DNA from: Williamsia serinedens
GTDB taxonomy: Bacteria; Actinomycetota; Actinomycetes; Mycobacteriales; Mycobacteriaceae
Assembly: GCF_024171725.1 (NCBI RefSeq)
Contig: NZ_JAMTCG010000003.1
Location: 434,001 to 498,000, forward strand
Direction: 5' to 3'
DNA: 64,000 nucleotides
Under the pieces are notes generated by a model. The model did not search any database, was not told where the DNA came from, and saw only the letters and a list, made by a program, of their open reading frames with translations. Positions 34,777 to 43,744 of the stretch are shown here, piece after piece. Position 1 is the stretch's first letter. Every line of letters begins with the position of its first letter. Made by a program: the position numbers and the translations under genes.

Positions 34777-36489
34777 CTAGAGCGTGGGCCCGCTGCGCGC
34801 CGGGCGGTTCTCGTCGGTGTGCACGACGTCGTCACGCAGGGCCGCGTCGCGCTCCGAGACCCCGACGGCGGCGACGACACGACGCAGGACGTCGACGTCC
34901 TCGGACACCGACCGTCCCCGCGCCGCGACCGACCCGACGCGCACCATCCGCTCGCCCGGCCGGAAGGGGTTGGCCACGAAGTGGTCCGCGGTCGCGGCGG
35001 CATCGCGGGGCCAGCCCAGGGCGAGCTGCGCGCCGCCGACGTAGAGGTCACCCGACGCGCCCGGCGGGACCAGGCGGAGGTGCTCGTCGAGGACATACGC
35101 CTCGACGTTCCATCCCGGTCGTTCGTCACCGGCCACGCGGAACGCGGCGCCACCGGCCTCGATGACGCTGCCCGTGCCGGCGGTCGGGCGGTCGATGCCG
35201 TGGCCCACCGTGGTGTGCGCGGTCGCCCCGATCACCAACGGCCACAGCACATCACACAGGTCGCGCAAGCGGTGGGCGTCGGCGGGGACCAGCACCTGCT
35301 GGACACCCGGCGTCCGCGAGGCCTCCCAGTCGTCGATCGTCCACTGCAGGCGGTTGGCGAGCGCGGCATGGGAGTGCGCCAGGGCGGCGAGGTCGTCGCC
35401 GACGCCGCTGACCGTGACCTCGGCGGTCGCCATCAGATGACACGGACGCGCACCGTCCTCGGCCGAGATGGGCTCGTCGGGGTGGTGGTCGAGCTCGTCG
35501 TCGTCGAGCGCGACGACCTCCACCCACGGCGGGACGACCGCGGCGGCGGGGCTGTCGGTGACGACGCGTGTGGCGCGCGCCTCGGCGATCCGGACGATGG
35601 TCTCCGGCGCTCCCGCGCGCGTCGACAACATGAGCACGGCGCCGCCGGCCCGCAACACCGCGACCGCGGCGACCATGGCCGCCGGTGCCGACTCGCAGAG
35701 GACACCGACGACCGACCCCGCCCCGACGCCGGAGGCGAGGAGGGCACGGGCGATGCGGTTGGCGAAGCAGTCGATGTCGCCGTGGGTGACGACGCCGTCG
35801 CGGGTGACGATCGCGGCGCGGTCGGGGTCGCGCGTGAGACCCATCTCGACGAGGTCGACCAGCGTGGTGGGCGCGAGCAGTTCGGCGCTGTCGTTCCACT
35901 CGTCGAGCAGGACGTGCTCGTCCTCGGTCACGATCTGCAGGCTCCCGACGGCCACTCGGCCCGCCCGGGCGAACCGTTCGACGAACTCGGCGAAGCGACG
36001 CCGATGCGCGTCGGAGACGGACACACCGGGCGCGGTGACGATCTCGAGGGTCAGACACCCGCCGTCGGCGAGCCGGCACCAGACGACGACGGGGATCCCG
36101 GCGAGGACGGTGGTCGCGTCGGTGGGCTCGCCCGCCGCCACGACGACGTCGCGCGGCGCGACACCGGGATCGGGATCGGGATCGACCGGGCTGTCGACGC
36201 ACGCCCCGACCCGCACGACGAGCCCGGAGGCGCTGTGACGGGCACCGACCGGCAGGTCGACCGGGGCGATCCGCGAGCCGCCGGACACGGCGACACCCAC
36301 ACGCGGGGTGGCGTTCTCGGGACCGGGCCCGCGGTAGGCGACGAGCGCCGCGGCGACAACGGTCTCCGCGCCGATGTGGTGGTCGGTGGCGAGTGCGCGC
36401 ACCGCGGCGGAGCCGGCGGCGGACAGGACGGTCACCGAGGGCACGGCGGTGCGGACGCCGGGGGGCGTGAGGTCGTCGGGGATAGGCAC
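34777..36489 (-). CDS. degenerate NRPS-like protein (condensation remnant plus broken adenylation domain)
   Basis: A 570-residue protein resembling a shrunken peptide-synthetase piece. Residues ~1-190 look like the end of a condensation domain. From about 195 the adenylation start is recognisable: linker LLDEWNDSAELL, A1-like VTHGDIDCFANRIARALL and A2-like VLRAGGAVLML. The phosphate-loop motif A3 (SGTTGxPKG) is absent, as are the A4/A5 pocket and YGPTE. A late part is kept (ASGDLYVGGAQLALGW, FRPGERMVRVGS), but the RTGD and catalytic Lys motifs are lost. No carrier domain follows. The frame is open with normal codon use, so it may be a maintained non-catalytic protein. The GTG start is preceded by GGAGGAG. 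Confidence 0.65.
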   Translation of the reverse strand: MPIPDDLTPPGVRTAVPSVTVLSAAGSAAVRALATDHHIGAETVVAAALVAYRGPGPENATPRVGVAVSGGSRIAPVDLPVGARHSASGLVVRVGACVDSPVDPDPDPGVAPRDVVVAAGEPTDATTVLAGIPVVVWCRLADGGCLTLEIVTAPGVSVSDAHRRRFAEFVERFARAGRVAVGSLQIVTEDEHVLLDEWNDSAELLAPTTLVDLVEMGLTRDPDRAAIVTRDGVVTHGDIDCFANRIARALLASGVGAGSVVGVLCESAPAAMVAAVAVLRAGGAVLMLSTRAGAPETIVRIAEARATRVVTDSPAAAVVPPWVEVVALDDDELDHHPDEPISAEDGARPCHLMATAEVTVSGVGDDLAALAHSHAALANRLQWTIDDWEASRTPGVQQVLVPADAHRLRDLCDVLWPLVIGATAHTTVGHGIDRPTAGTGSVIEAGGAAFRVAGDERPGWNVEAYVLDEHLRLVPPGASGDLYVGGAQLALGWPRDAAATADHFVANPFRPGERMVRVGSVAARGRSVSEDVDVLRRVVAAVGVSERDAALRDDVVHTDENRPARSGPTL

Positions 36490-36543
36490 GCTGTGTCTCC
36501 TCCGGCTCGGCGAGTTGCCTCGTCAGTCGCGCGACGACCCCTC

Positions 36544-36561
36544 CCCGTTACATGCAACGGG
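36544..36561. promoter_or_regulatory. 6-6-6 inverted repeat between minus-strand genes
   Basis: CCCGTT-ACATGC-AACGGG lies in the 150-bp gap between the VWA gene and the NRPS-like gene. It could be an operator for the latter or a weak terminator for the former. Confidence 0.35.
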
Positions 36562-36639
36562 CATCGCGACCATGATTCGCCACCGAGACCGCGCCGGATG
36601 GGTGTGACGGGTGCCGATTTCGCGGCCCGTGCCGTGGGG

Positions 36640-38298
36640 TCAGCGACCGGCGGCCGTCACCCGTGCCGCGACCGCGTTGACCAGCACGTTCGCGATGTCC
36701 CCGGGGTCGCGCGCGACGTAGCTCGTGCCGCCGGGCGACAGGGCCGAGATCTGCTTCAGTGCGTCGGTGTCGACGTCGTCGGAGATGCCGATGGTGACGA
36801 TCTCGACGGGTCGGGCCGGGTCGGCCAGTGCGCGGATGCGACGACTGAGCTCGTCGAGGGAGATCGACTCCGGATCGTCGTTGCGACCGTCGGTGAGCAC
36901 GATGATGCTGTTCGAGTAGTTCGGGTCGTAGGTGTCGAGCACCTGCCGGTAGGCGGCCAGCGTGGTGTCGTAGAGGCCGGTGCCGCCCCCGATGTAGCGC
37001 GTGAAGTTCTCCGCGCGGGAGTTCAGGAACTCGCGCTGGGTGGTCCCGTCGGGTCGGACGAAGTCCTCCCGCTCGATCGGCGCGATCTCGGTCCAGTCCC
37101 GGCCCGGGCCACCCTTGTCGGTGGAGAAGAACCACAGCCCGATCTCGGTGTCGTTGGGGAACAACTTGTTGCCCGCGAGCGCGGCCTGCACGAGCAACTG
37201 CGCCCGCGTGGTGGAGCCCACCTGCTCGGTCATCGACCCCGAGACGTCCATCGCGACGAGGGTGCGGATCGGTTCGGCGACGACCGCCCACTGACGCAGC
37301 GTCCGCTCCTGGGCGGCGGTGTCGCGGATGGTGACCGCCTGGACCTGCCCGACGCCCGCCCCGGGCAGAGGCTCCCGCGAGGCGGGCCGGTAGCCGGCGT
37401 CGCGCAGCGCCGACACCCCTTCCGGCGTGGCCATGGCGGCGGCGAACCGACGTCCGGCGTCGCGGGCGGCGTCGCGGTCCCCCGCACCGGCGGTGACGAC
37501 CATCGGGAAGTCGAGGAAGGTCGTGCCATCCTTCGGCACCGTCGCGGTCAGCGTCGAGGCCGGGGTGCCCCGCTTGTGGTCGACGAACTGTTGCTCGCTG
37601 GTCACGGTCGGTGAACCGGTGCTGTCGGCGAGGGCGAGACGGGTGGCCTCGCTGTCGTCGTCGGCGCGGATGTTGCCCTGTTGGATGGCGAGGATCGTCA
37701 TCGCGTCGGTGAGCTGCCTGGTGGTCAGCGTCCCCTTCTCCACGGCAGCGACGGCGCCGGCGATCGGGGCGTTGCCGGTGCTCGTCGTGATGGGGCTGCC
37801 GATGCGCAGTCCGGGCAGTCGCATGACGTCGACCCACGTCGCCAGGGACAGCACCTGCTTGCCGACGACGACGGCGGGCGACGACGCGAGGGAGCCGATG
37901 GTGTCGAGCGGGATGCGGACCTGTCCGGTGACGTCGGCGGCGCGCCGCGACGAGTCGGCCACCCAGAGGTCGGGGGCTCTGCCGGTGCTCAGCTCGCCGG
38001 CGATGCCGGCGCCGGACACCGCCTCGACGGTGTAGTCGACGCAGGAGTCGGCGGACACCGTCGGCGCCACCGCCTTGAGCGCACTGGTCATGGCCGGGTC
38101 GGCGGCGATGGTGATCGGCGTGCGCGACGAGCAGTCGGGACCGGCGTCCCACGTCGCCGCCCACGCCACGCCGCCGGCCACCGCCAGGGCGACGACGATG
38201 CCGAGGACGAGCCATCGACCGCGACGTCCCCGGCGACGCGGAGCACGGTCGGTGCCGTCCGCCCGCTGCGGCGTCGCACCCATGGCGTGCCGACCCAT
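36640..38298 (-). CDS. solute-binding plus von Willebrand A domain protein, membrane anchored
   Basis: A 552-residue protein with one N-terminal membrane helix (residues 29-48), so most of it is outside the cell. Residues ~60-310 look like an extracellular solute-binding domain (TPITIAADPAMTSALKAVAP, PDLWVADSS, FLDFPMVV). Residues ~342-545 are a von Willebrand A domain with an intact metal site: DVSGS (351-355), the Thr in GGGTGLYD and the LTDGRND Asp. Such proteins are found across mycolic-acid bacteria; some VWA proteins act in adhesion or assembly, but this one's partner is unknown. The ATG at 38298 follows a G-rich ribosome site; an ATG five codons later is possible. Confidence 0.82.
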   Translation of the reverse strand: MGRHAMGATPQRADGTDRAPRRRGRRGRWLVLGIVVALAVAGGVAWAATWDAGPDCSSRTPITIAADPAMTSALKAVAPTVSADSCVDYTVEAVSGAGIAGELSTGRAPDLWVADSSRRAADVTGQVRIPLDTIGSLASSPAVVVGKQVLSLATWVDVMRLPGLRIGSPITTSTGNAPIAGAVAAVEKGTLTTRQLTDAMTILAIQQGNIRADDDSEATRLALADSTGSPTVTSEQQFVDHKRGTPASTLTATVPKDGTTFLDFPMVVTAGAGDRDAARDAGRRFAAAMATPEGVSALRDAGYRPASREPLPGAGVGQVQAVTIRDTAAQERTLRQWAVVAEPIRTLVAMDVSGSMTEQVGSTTRAQLLVQAALAGNKLFPNDTEIGLWFFSTDKGGPGRDWTEIAPIEREDFVRPDGTTQREFLNSRAENFTRYIGGGTGLYDTTLAAYRQVLDTYDPNYSNSIIVLTDGRNDDPESISLDELSRRIRALADPARPVEIVTIGISDDVDTDALKQISALSPGGTSYVARDPGDIANVLVNAVAARVTAAGR

Positions 38299-38363
38299 GC
38301 CTCCCCCGTCCCCGGCCGAACCCGTCGAATCGGACGGATGGTAGCCGACGGGACGGGGCCGGA

Positions 38364-38804
38364 CTACTCGGCGAAGGTGGCCGTGAACTTCTCCAGGGAG
38401 TCACGCACGTCCGACTGGACGAGCTTGGCGGCGGCCTTCCCGGCGGGGCCCATCATCGGCAGGCCGCCGAGGTCGACGTCGAGTTCGACGGACGACCCGT
38501 CCCCGTCGGGTGTGACCGACAGGGCGAGCTTGACCTTCACCCCGCCCTTGCCGTTGCCCTTGAGCCCGACCTTCTTCGGGGGGTCGAAGGTGTCGACGGT
38601 CCACTCGAAGCGCACGCGGGTGCCCTTGATGACGACGACGCTGGCGATCTTCGTGCCCTTGCCCAGCTCGTCGGGTCCGGGGACGTCGCTGCGCCAGCCG
38701 TCGTGGATGGTGAGCCACTCGTCGAATCGGGAGAGGTCCTGCACGTGCCCCCAGGCGACGTCAGGGGTGAGCGGGACCGACACGGACTCTCGCACGGATG
38801 CCAT
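38364..38804 (-). CDS. SRPBCC-family protein, Rv0910-like putative toxin
   Basis: A 146-residue START/SRPBCC-fold protein. It resembles M. tuberculosis Rv0910 as I remember it, with matching blocks at VPLTPDVAWGHVQDLSRFDEWLTIHDGWRS, GGVKVKL and LGGLPMMGP. Rv0910 has been reported as the toxin of a pair with the small protein Rv0909 (MT0933 family). Here an MT0933-like gene (40099-40263) lies in the same transcription unit but is separated by a lipase gene. The fold binds hydrophobic ligands and is also found in polyketide cyclases and lipid carriers, so a non-toxin role remains possible. The ATG at 38804 lies 38 bp after the lipase stop. Confidence 0.75.
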   Translation of the reverse strand: MASVRESVSVPLTPDVAWGHVQDLSRFDEWLTIHDGWRSDVPGPDELGKGTKIASVVVIKGTRVRFEWTVDTFDPPKKVGLKGNGKGGVKVKLALSVTPDGDGSSVELDVDLGGLPMMGPAGKAAAKLVQSDVRDSLEKFTATFAE

Positions 38805-38842
38805 GGCGCACAGGATAGGGGGCGACGGTGACCCGCCGTGGC

Positions 38843-40099
38843 TCAACAGGTCGATGGCGCGGGCGCACCGGCGAACCGGTCGCCGATCCATGCCAGCGCG
38901 GCGGGTCCCGAGCGCAGGTCGGTGTGTCCCCGACCGGCCTCGACGGTGACCGCGACGCGGTCACCGATCCCGCAGGCACGCCGGACGGCGGCCGCGGTCC
39001 AGGCGGGTGTGACGAGTTGGTCCCGGTCGCCGTAGGCGACGAACAGCGGACCGGCGGCCGGCCGCTGCGGCAGCGACGACCGCGCGAGCTGGTCGTGCAG
39101 GACGCGCAGCGCCTGCGGGGACGCGACGGTGGCGTCGCCCGGCCGGACCTGGGTGAGCGCGGAGTACTTCTGGAACTCGCTGCCCTCCCCGCACGACGAG
39201 AGCACGCCGGCCCCGGCCGCCAACCCGCCGCGGATGTACTGCGACACAGGCAGTCCGGGGTCGACGGTGCGCAGGCCGTTCAGCACCAGCGGGATGAGGC
39301 CGAGCTGCAGCACGGTGAACGTCGGCGCGCGGAACGGCGTGGCGTCGTAGCCGTCGGCGATCGGCGCGACGTCGGCGGCGGGCGCCAGGGTGGCCGCGCC
39401 GACGAAGCGCAGACCACTGCCGTAGTCGGTGCCGGCCCACTCGGCCGCGGCCCAGGCCGCCTGTCCCCCTTGTGAACTCCCGAGCGCGGCCCAGCGGTCG
39501 GAGGTGCCGGGGACGACCTGCCGCGCGGCGCGGACCGCGTCGATCATCGAGTACGCCGCGCTGCGGGCGACGAGATACGGGTGGGGGGTGCCGGGCTCAC
39601 CGAGCCCGACGTAGTCGGTGGCCGCCACGACGTAGCCCGCCCGCGCCGCGGCCGCGATCTGTGACGCCTGCCCCAGGAGATCGGGATGCAGGGAGGGGCC
39701 GCACTGTTCGTCGGTGCCGGTGGTCCCGTGCCCGAACGCGATGACCGGCCACCCACCCGGCGGGGGCGTCCCCTGCGGTGTCACCACGACACCGGAGACG
39801 TCGACGCCGAAGTCACCGTCGGGATCGTTCGGCGCGTACCCCGACGTCGATCGATAGACCACGCGGGTCGTGGTGAACCCCGCCAGCGGGCCGTCGGGGT
39901 CGAGCTGCATCGGGGACCGTTCGACGACGCGCCCCCGATCGCCCGCGTCGGGCTGTGCGGGCATCGACGTCGACGTCGAGGTCGACGCGCTCGACGACTG
40001 CGCCGTCGGAGCCTGCGGCGACTGTCCCGGAGAGCACGCGGCCGCGACCACCACGAGGGTGATCGCGGCCGTCGTGCCGCGGGCGAGCCGCGAGAGCAC
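38843..40099 (-). CDS. secretory lipase, lipoprotein
   Basis: A 418-residue alpha/beta hydrolase of the secretory lipase (LIP) family. A signal peptide with lipobox-like VVAAAC puts Cys22 at the mature N-terminus, followed by a Ser/Thr linker. The oxyanion region VIAFGHGTTG, the nucleophile elbow ALGSSQGGQAAW, an Asp in AYGDRDQLV and the His in GRGHTDL complete the catalytic set. Cys residues in the lid region may form a disulfide. Substrates are likely acylglycerols or other esters. The GTG start overlaps the TAG stop of the antitoxin-like gene (TAGTG), so translation is coupled. It sits between the antitoxin-like and toxin-like genes. Confidence 0.85.
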   Translation of the reverse strand: MLSRLARGTTAAITLVVVAAACSPGQSPQAPTAQSSSASTSTSTSMPAQPDAGDRGRVVERSPMQLDPDGPLAGFTTTRVVYRSTSGYAPNDPDGDFGVDVSGVVVTPQGTPPPGGWPVIAFGHGTTGTDEQCGPSLHPDLLGQASQIAAAARAGYVVAATDYVGLGEPGTPHPYLVARSAAYSMIDAVRAARQVVPGTSDRWAALGSSQGGQAAWAAAEWAGTDYGSGLRFVGAATLAPAADVAPIADGYDATPFRAPTFTVLQLGLIPLVLNGLRTVDPGLPVSQYIRGGLAAGAGVLSSCGEGSEFQKYSALTQVRPGDATVASPQALRVLHDQLARSSLPQRPAAGPLFVAYGDRDQLVTPAWTAAAVRRACGIGDRVAVTVEAGRGHTDLRSGPAALAWIGDRFAGAPAPSTC

Positions 40100-40263
40100 T
40101 AGCGCTTGTCGCCGAACTTCTTCGCCGCGTCGCGACCCTTGTCGACCTGGCTCGAGTACTTGCCCTTGGTCGCCTTGTTCAGCGCGTCGGCGCCCTTGTC
40201 GATGTACTGCGGGTTCTTCTGCACGACGGCCTTGGCCTTGTCGGCGAGCTGCTTGAAGTTCAT
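40099..40263 (-). CDS. MT0933-like small antitoxin-type protein
   Basis: A 54-residue, very Lys-rich helical protein (FKQLADKAKAVVQKNPQYIDKGADALNKATKGKYSSQVDKG). It fits the MT0933_antitox family of mycobacterial small proteins (Rv0909 in M. tuberculosis). Family members are thought to be antitoxins to a neighbouring SRPBCC protein; here that partner is one gene further down. The ATG follows GGTGGAAG. Some family members are simply small DNA- or membrane-associated proteins without a toxin partner. Confidence 0.8.
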   Translation of the reverse strand: MNFKQLADKAKAVVQKNPQYIDKGADALNKATKGKYSSQVDKGRDAAKKFGDKR

Positions 40264-40338
40264 GTCTTCCACCTCGTCGGTTGGTGCGGGTTGTCGTCGG
40301 GTCAACGCGCCGGGCCCCTCCCGGGTTCCCGAAACGGA

Positions 40339-41478
40339 CTATCCGGCCACCGATCGCCACCACGCGGCGGAGTCGATGCCCGGGCCCGTGCGGGTGCTGA
40401 CGTCGATCCGCGCCCCCGGTGCCGGGGTCGCGGTGACGACGCCGGTCTCCGAGGCCGCCGCCAGCATCCGTGCGACCGGCTCGGCCCACGGGTGCAGGGC
40501 GAGGTTGAACGTCGCCCAGTGGATGGGGACCATGAGCGAGTTCGACAGCTCGTCGCCGGCCAGCATCCGGTGCAGGGCGACGCCCTCCTCGGGGTCGACG
40601 TGGATGTCGGGCCAGGTGCGGTCGTAGGCACCGATCGGGACGAGCGTCAGCTCGTAGGGCCCGGTCTCCCGCCCGGCGTCGGCGTAGCTCTCGGTGAAGC
40701 CGGTGTCGCCGGTGAAGAACGCCGAGCGCGTCGGCCCGTGGATCCCCCAGCTCGCCCACTGCGTCAGGTTGCGCACCACGCCACGACCCGAGAAGTGCCG
40801 CGCGGGAACGCAGTCGAACGACAGGTCACCGACCGTGACGCGCTCACCCCAGTCGCCCTCGGAGATGCGCTCGGACCCGATCCCCCAGTACTCGAGATGC
40901 GCGCCGACGCCGACCGGCGCCACGAACCGGGCCGACGGCTGCGACTGCGCGATGTCGACGACCGTCGCCATGTCGAGGTGGTCGTAGTGGTCGTGGCTGA
41001 TGAGCACGACGTCGAGCGGTGGCAGCCCCGCCACCGCGAGCGGGACGTCGTGCATGCGGGCCGGGCCGACCAACTGCGACGGCGAGCACCGGCGGGAGAA
41101 CACGGGGTCGGTGAGGACCCGACGCCCGTCGATCTCCACGATCGCGCTCGCGTGGCCGAGCCAGGTGACCGCGAGAGCCGCGGCGTCGGCCCGCAGATCA
41201 GGGGTGACCACCGGCACCGGTTTCGGCGGCTCCCCGCGGCGTCGCTGCCGGATCATCTCGACGGCGGTCCCCCGGTCGGGGGTGCCGACCGACGACGGCT
41301 CACGGTTGGCGAAGAAGCCCTCCGTCTGGTGCGGTGAGCGCGCGATGTGCGGCGCGATCTGCTCCGGAGGGGCCCCGAAGGCCCGGCCGGTGGCCGATCC
41401 CGCCGCCGCCAACCCGGAGGTCACGGCCTCGACGGTGCCGACACCGGCCGTCGTGACCAGCCTGCGGAGCGGCGTCAT
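40339..41478 (-). CDS. metallo-beta-lactamase-fold hydrolase, UlaG/NAPE-PLD-like
   Basis: A 379-residue hydrolase with the two-metal signature SHDHYDHLD, an upstream TWLGHAS strand, ARHFSGRG (metal His), FFTGDTGF (bridging Asp) and a final PIHWATFNLAL His. This layout is that of the beta-lactamase_2 group, which includes NAPE-hydrolysing phospholipase D and UlaG lactonase. The first ~35 residues have hydrophobic character and may contact the membrane. Its substrate may be a phospholipid or lactone; I cannot choose. The ATG overlaps the stop of the upstream NAD(P)-binding gene (ATGA), so the two are coupled. Confidence 0.87.
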   Translation of the reverse strand: MTPLRRLVTTAGVGTVEAVTSGLAAAGSATGRAFGAPPEQIAPHIARSPHQTEGFFANREPSSVGTPDRGTAVEMIRQRRRGEPPKPVPVVTPDLRADAAALAVTWLGHASAIVEIDGRRVLTDPVFSRRCSPSQLVGPARMHDVPLAVAGLPPLDVVLISHDHYDHLDMATVVDIAQSQPSARFVAPVGVGAHLEYWGIGSERISEGDWGERVTVGDLSFDCVPARHFSGRGVVRNLTQWASWGIHGPTRSAFFTGDTGFTESYADAGRETGPYELTLVPIGAYDRTWPDIHVDPEEGVALHRMLAGDELSNSLMVPIHWATFNLALHPWAEPVARMLAAASETGVVTATPAPGARIDVSTRTGPGIDSAAWWRSVAG

Positions 41479-42131
41479 GCGCCCGCCACGGCGTCGGCGA
41501 TCGGGGTGTCCCCCGCGGTGAACTCGATCATGCGGCCGACGCTACCGGGGCTCTCGAGCACCGCGGTGATCACCGCGGCCACGTCGGCGCGGGCGACCTT
41601 CGTACCCCGCTCGGCGCCCTGCTCCTTCGTCGTGATGGTGCCCGCCCCCTCGTCGTCGGACAGGGTGCTCGGCGCGACGATGGTCCAGTCGAGGTCGCTG
41701 GCGCGCAGGTACTGGTCGGCATCTCCCTTCGCCTCGGCGTAGGCGTAGAAGGAGTCGTCGGGGTCGACGCCGTGGTCGGTCGACGCGCCGAAGTAGGAGA
41801 CCAGGACGAAACGCCGGATCGATGCGGCGGAGGCCGCGTCGATCGAGCGCATCGCGGCGTCGCGGTCGACGGCGTAGGTGCGATCGGGGTTCCCGCCGCC
41901 GGCGCCGGCGGAGAAGACGATCGCGTCGTGCCCGTCGAGGGCCTCGACGATGTCCTCGGTGGAGGCCTTCTCGATGTCGAGCACGATCGGGGTCGCGCCC
42001 GTCGCCGTGATGTCGTCGGACTGGCCGGGGTTCCGGATGACCGACGACACCTGGTGCCCGTCACCGGTCAGGAGCTTCGCGGCCTGCAGCGCGATCTTGC
42101 CGTGTCCCCCGATGATGGCGATGCGTGACAT
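41475..42131 (-). CDS. NAD(P)-binding protein, NmrA/atypical SDR
   Basis: A 218-residue atypical short-chain dehydrogenase of the NAD(P)H-binding type. It opens with IAIIGGHGKIALQAAKLL, where the glycine-rich loop lies, then SVIRNPGQ and IVFSAGAGGG. The DADQYLRASDLDWTIVAPSTLSDD segment is typical of the group. No SDR catalytic Tyr-Lys pair is needed; such proteins can be redox sensors, quinone reductases or epimerases. The ATG follows GAGGAGGACC. It is first in a minus-strand run of five genes and divergent from the P450 gene. Confidence 0.87.
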   Translation of the reverse strand: MSRIAIIGGHGKIALQAAKLLTGDGHQVSSVIRNPGQSDDITATGATPIVLDIEKASTEDIVEALDGHDAIVFSAGAGGGNPDRTYAVDRDAAMRSIDAASAASIRRFVLVSYFGASTDHGVDPDDSFYAYAEAKGDADQYLRASDLDWTIVAPSTLSDDEGAGTITTKEQGAERGTKVARADVAAVITAVLESPGSVGRMIEFTAGDTPIADAVAGA

Positions 42132-42274
42132 GTGGTCCTCCTCGTGTCCAGTGGCGACGTCGTGTGCTCGTCTGCCCGATCCGTGTGGGCGATCGGTGCC
42201 CGTTCTCGACCCGACGGTCGGTCCCAACGTCATCCCGTGCCGTCACATTTCTCGTGGCACGGGCGGCGCATCCC

Positions 42275-42303
42275 TTGTCAGGGGCAGGACACCGGCCTAA
42301 TTT
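42275..42303 (+). promoter_or_regulatory. strong sigma-70-type promoter of the P450 gene
   Basis: TTGTCA (42275-42280), a 17-bp spacer and TAATTT (42298-42303) make one of the best promoter matches in the window. Transcription should start near 42310, giving a leader of about 40 bases that carries GAAAGGA. Confidence 0.7.
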
Positions 42304-42349
42304 GTTTCGTGGTGCTAAGCAACCCCTTGCCCCTTGAAAGGACTGAGCC

Positions 42350-43606
42350 GTGACCCTCGCCCACGAGTCCGACCTCGACACCGTGCTCGACTACCCGTTC
42401 AACCGCCCGGACTCGTTGGGCCTGGCGCCCGAGTACGCCAGCATCCGTCGGTCGACCGGTCTCGCCCGGGTGCAGCTGCCGTTCGGTGAGCAGGCCTGGC
42501 TCGCCACCCGGTACCACGACGTGCGGACCGTCCTGGCCGACCCGCGCTTCAGCCGCGCGGTCGCGGTCGACCACGACGAGCCGCGGATGCGGGCCGGACG
42601 CGTGACCTCCGGGATCCTGTCGATGGACCCGCCGGACCACTCGCGGTTGCGGACGCTGGTGTCGCGCGCGTTCACCCCGCGTCGCATCGAGCAGCTCCGA
42701 CCGAAGGCCGCGTCGATCTGCGCCGGCCTCGTCGCGGCGATGCGCGCCGAGCACGCCCGCACCGGCGCACCGGTCGACCTCGTCGACGGCTTCGCGCTCC
42801 CCCTCCCGGTCCAGGTGATCTGCGAACTGCTCGGTGTCCCCGCCGAGGACCGGCCGCTGTTCCGGAGGTGGAGCGACGACGCCATGTCGACGACGACCCT
42901 GACGGCGGAGGAGTTCGACGCCAGCCGCGAGGAGTTCCGCTCCTACATGCGGGATCTGCTGGCCGACAAGCGGAGCCGTCGTGCCGCCGGTGAGGACCCG
43001 GACGACCTGATGTGCGCGCTGCTCGACGCCCGCGACGGCGAGGACCGCCTCACCGAGCTCGAACTGATCGACCTCTGCAACGGCATCCTCGTCGCGGGGC
43101 ACGAGACCACCGCGTCGCAGATCCCGAACTTCCTCCTCTTCCTGATGGGCCGGCCGGACGAGTTCGGGTCGTTGCCGGTGCCGGACGACGCCTGGCGCTC
43201 GCTGCACGACGACGCGTCGCTCGCCCCGGGCGTCGTCGAGGAACTGATGCGTCTCGTGCCGCTCGGCGTCGGCGGCGGGCAGGCGCGATACGCCACCGAG
43301 GACGTCGAGCTGTCCGGCGTGGTCGTGCGTGCGGGCGAGCCGGTGCTGGTCAGCCTGGCCTCGGCCAACCGCGACCCGGAGGTGTTCGAGCGCGCCGACG
43401 AGTTCGACCCGACGCGGGGTCGATCCGGACACGTCGGGTTCGGCCACGGGGCGCACCACTGCCTGGGTGCCGCGCTGGCCCGCGTCGAACTGCAGGAGGC
43501 CCTGATCGCACTCAGCGGCGCGTTCCCCGGCCTCCGCGTCACCGACGTCGACTGGAAGTCGAGGATGATCGTCCGCGGACCACGGCATCTGGCCGTCACC
43601 TGGTGA
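42350..43606 (+). CDS. cytochrome P450
   Basis: A 418-residue soluble class I bacterial P450. The I-helix oxygen-activation motif AGHETTAS is at 249-256, the K-helix ExxR at 298-301 (EELMR) and the heme loop FGHGAHHCLGAA has the ligand Cys371. The B-C region MDPPDHSRLRTLVSRAFTPRRI is typical of actinobacterial CYP105/107-type enzymes. It needs ferredoxin and reductase partners, but none is encoded nearby, and no biosynthetic cluster surrounds it, so the substrate is open. The GTG start is preceded by GAAAGGA and a strong promoter. Confidence 0.95.
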   Translation: MTLAHESDLDTVLDYPFNRPDSLGLAPEYASIRRSTGLARVQLPFGEQAWLATRYHDVRTVLADPRFSRAVAVDHDEPRMRAGRVTSGILSMDPPDHSRLRTLVSRAFTPRRIEQLRPKAASICAGLVAAMRAEHARTGAPVDLVDGFALPLPVQVICELLGVPAEDRPLFRRWSDDAMSTTTLTAEEFDASREEFRSYMRDLLADKRSRRAAGEDPDDLMCALLDARDGEDRLTELELIDLCNGILVAGHETTASQIPNFLLFLMGRPDEFGSLPVPDDAWRSLHDDASLAPGVVEELMRLVPLGVGGGQARYATEDVELSGVVVRAGEPVLVSLASANRDPEVFERADEFDPTRGRSGHVGFGHGAHHCLGAALARVELQEALIALSGAFPGLRVTDVDWKSRMIVRGPRHLAVTW

Positions 43607-43744
43607 AGGCACACCGACCACCCACATCGGGCGTGTCCGGTCACGACGTGATGCCGAGTTCGGCCGGAGTTCGGTTCCACGACACCGGGATGGGGCATGA
43701 TCCTCGCGGCGTCGCAGCGACGCCGGGGGACACGAGGGGGATCG

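Noticed and set aside
42350-43606. Secondary-metabolite cluster with P450 and NRPS-like gene
   Set aside because: The two are 6 kb apart on opposite strands with housekeeping-type genes between, and the NRPS-like protein lacks catalytic motifs.
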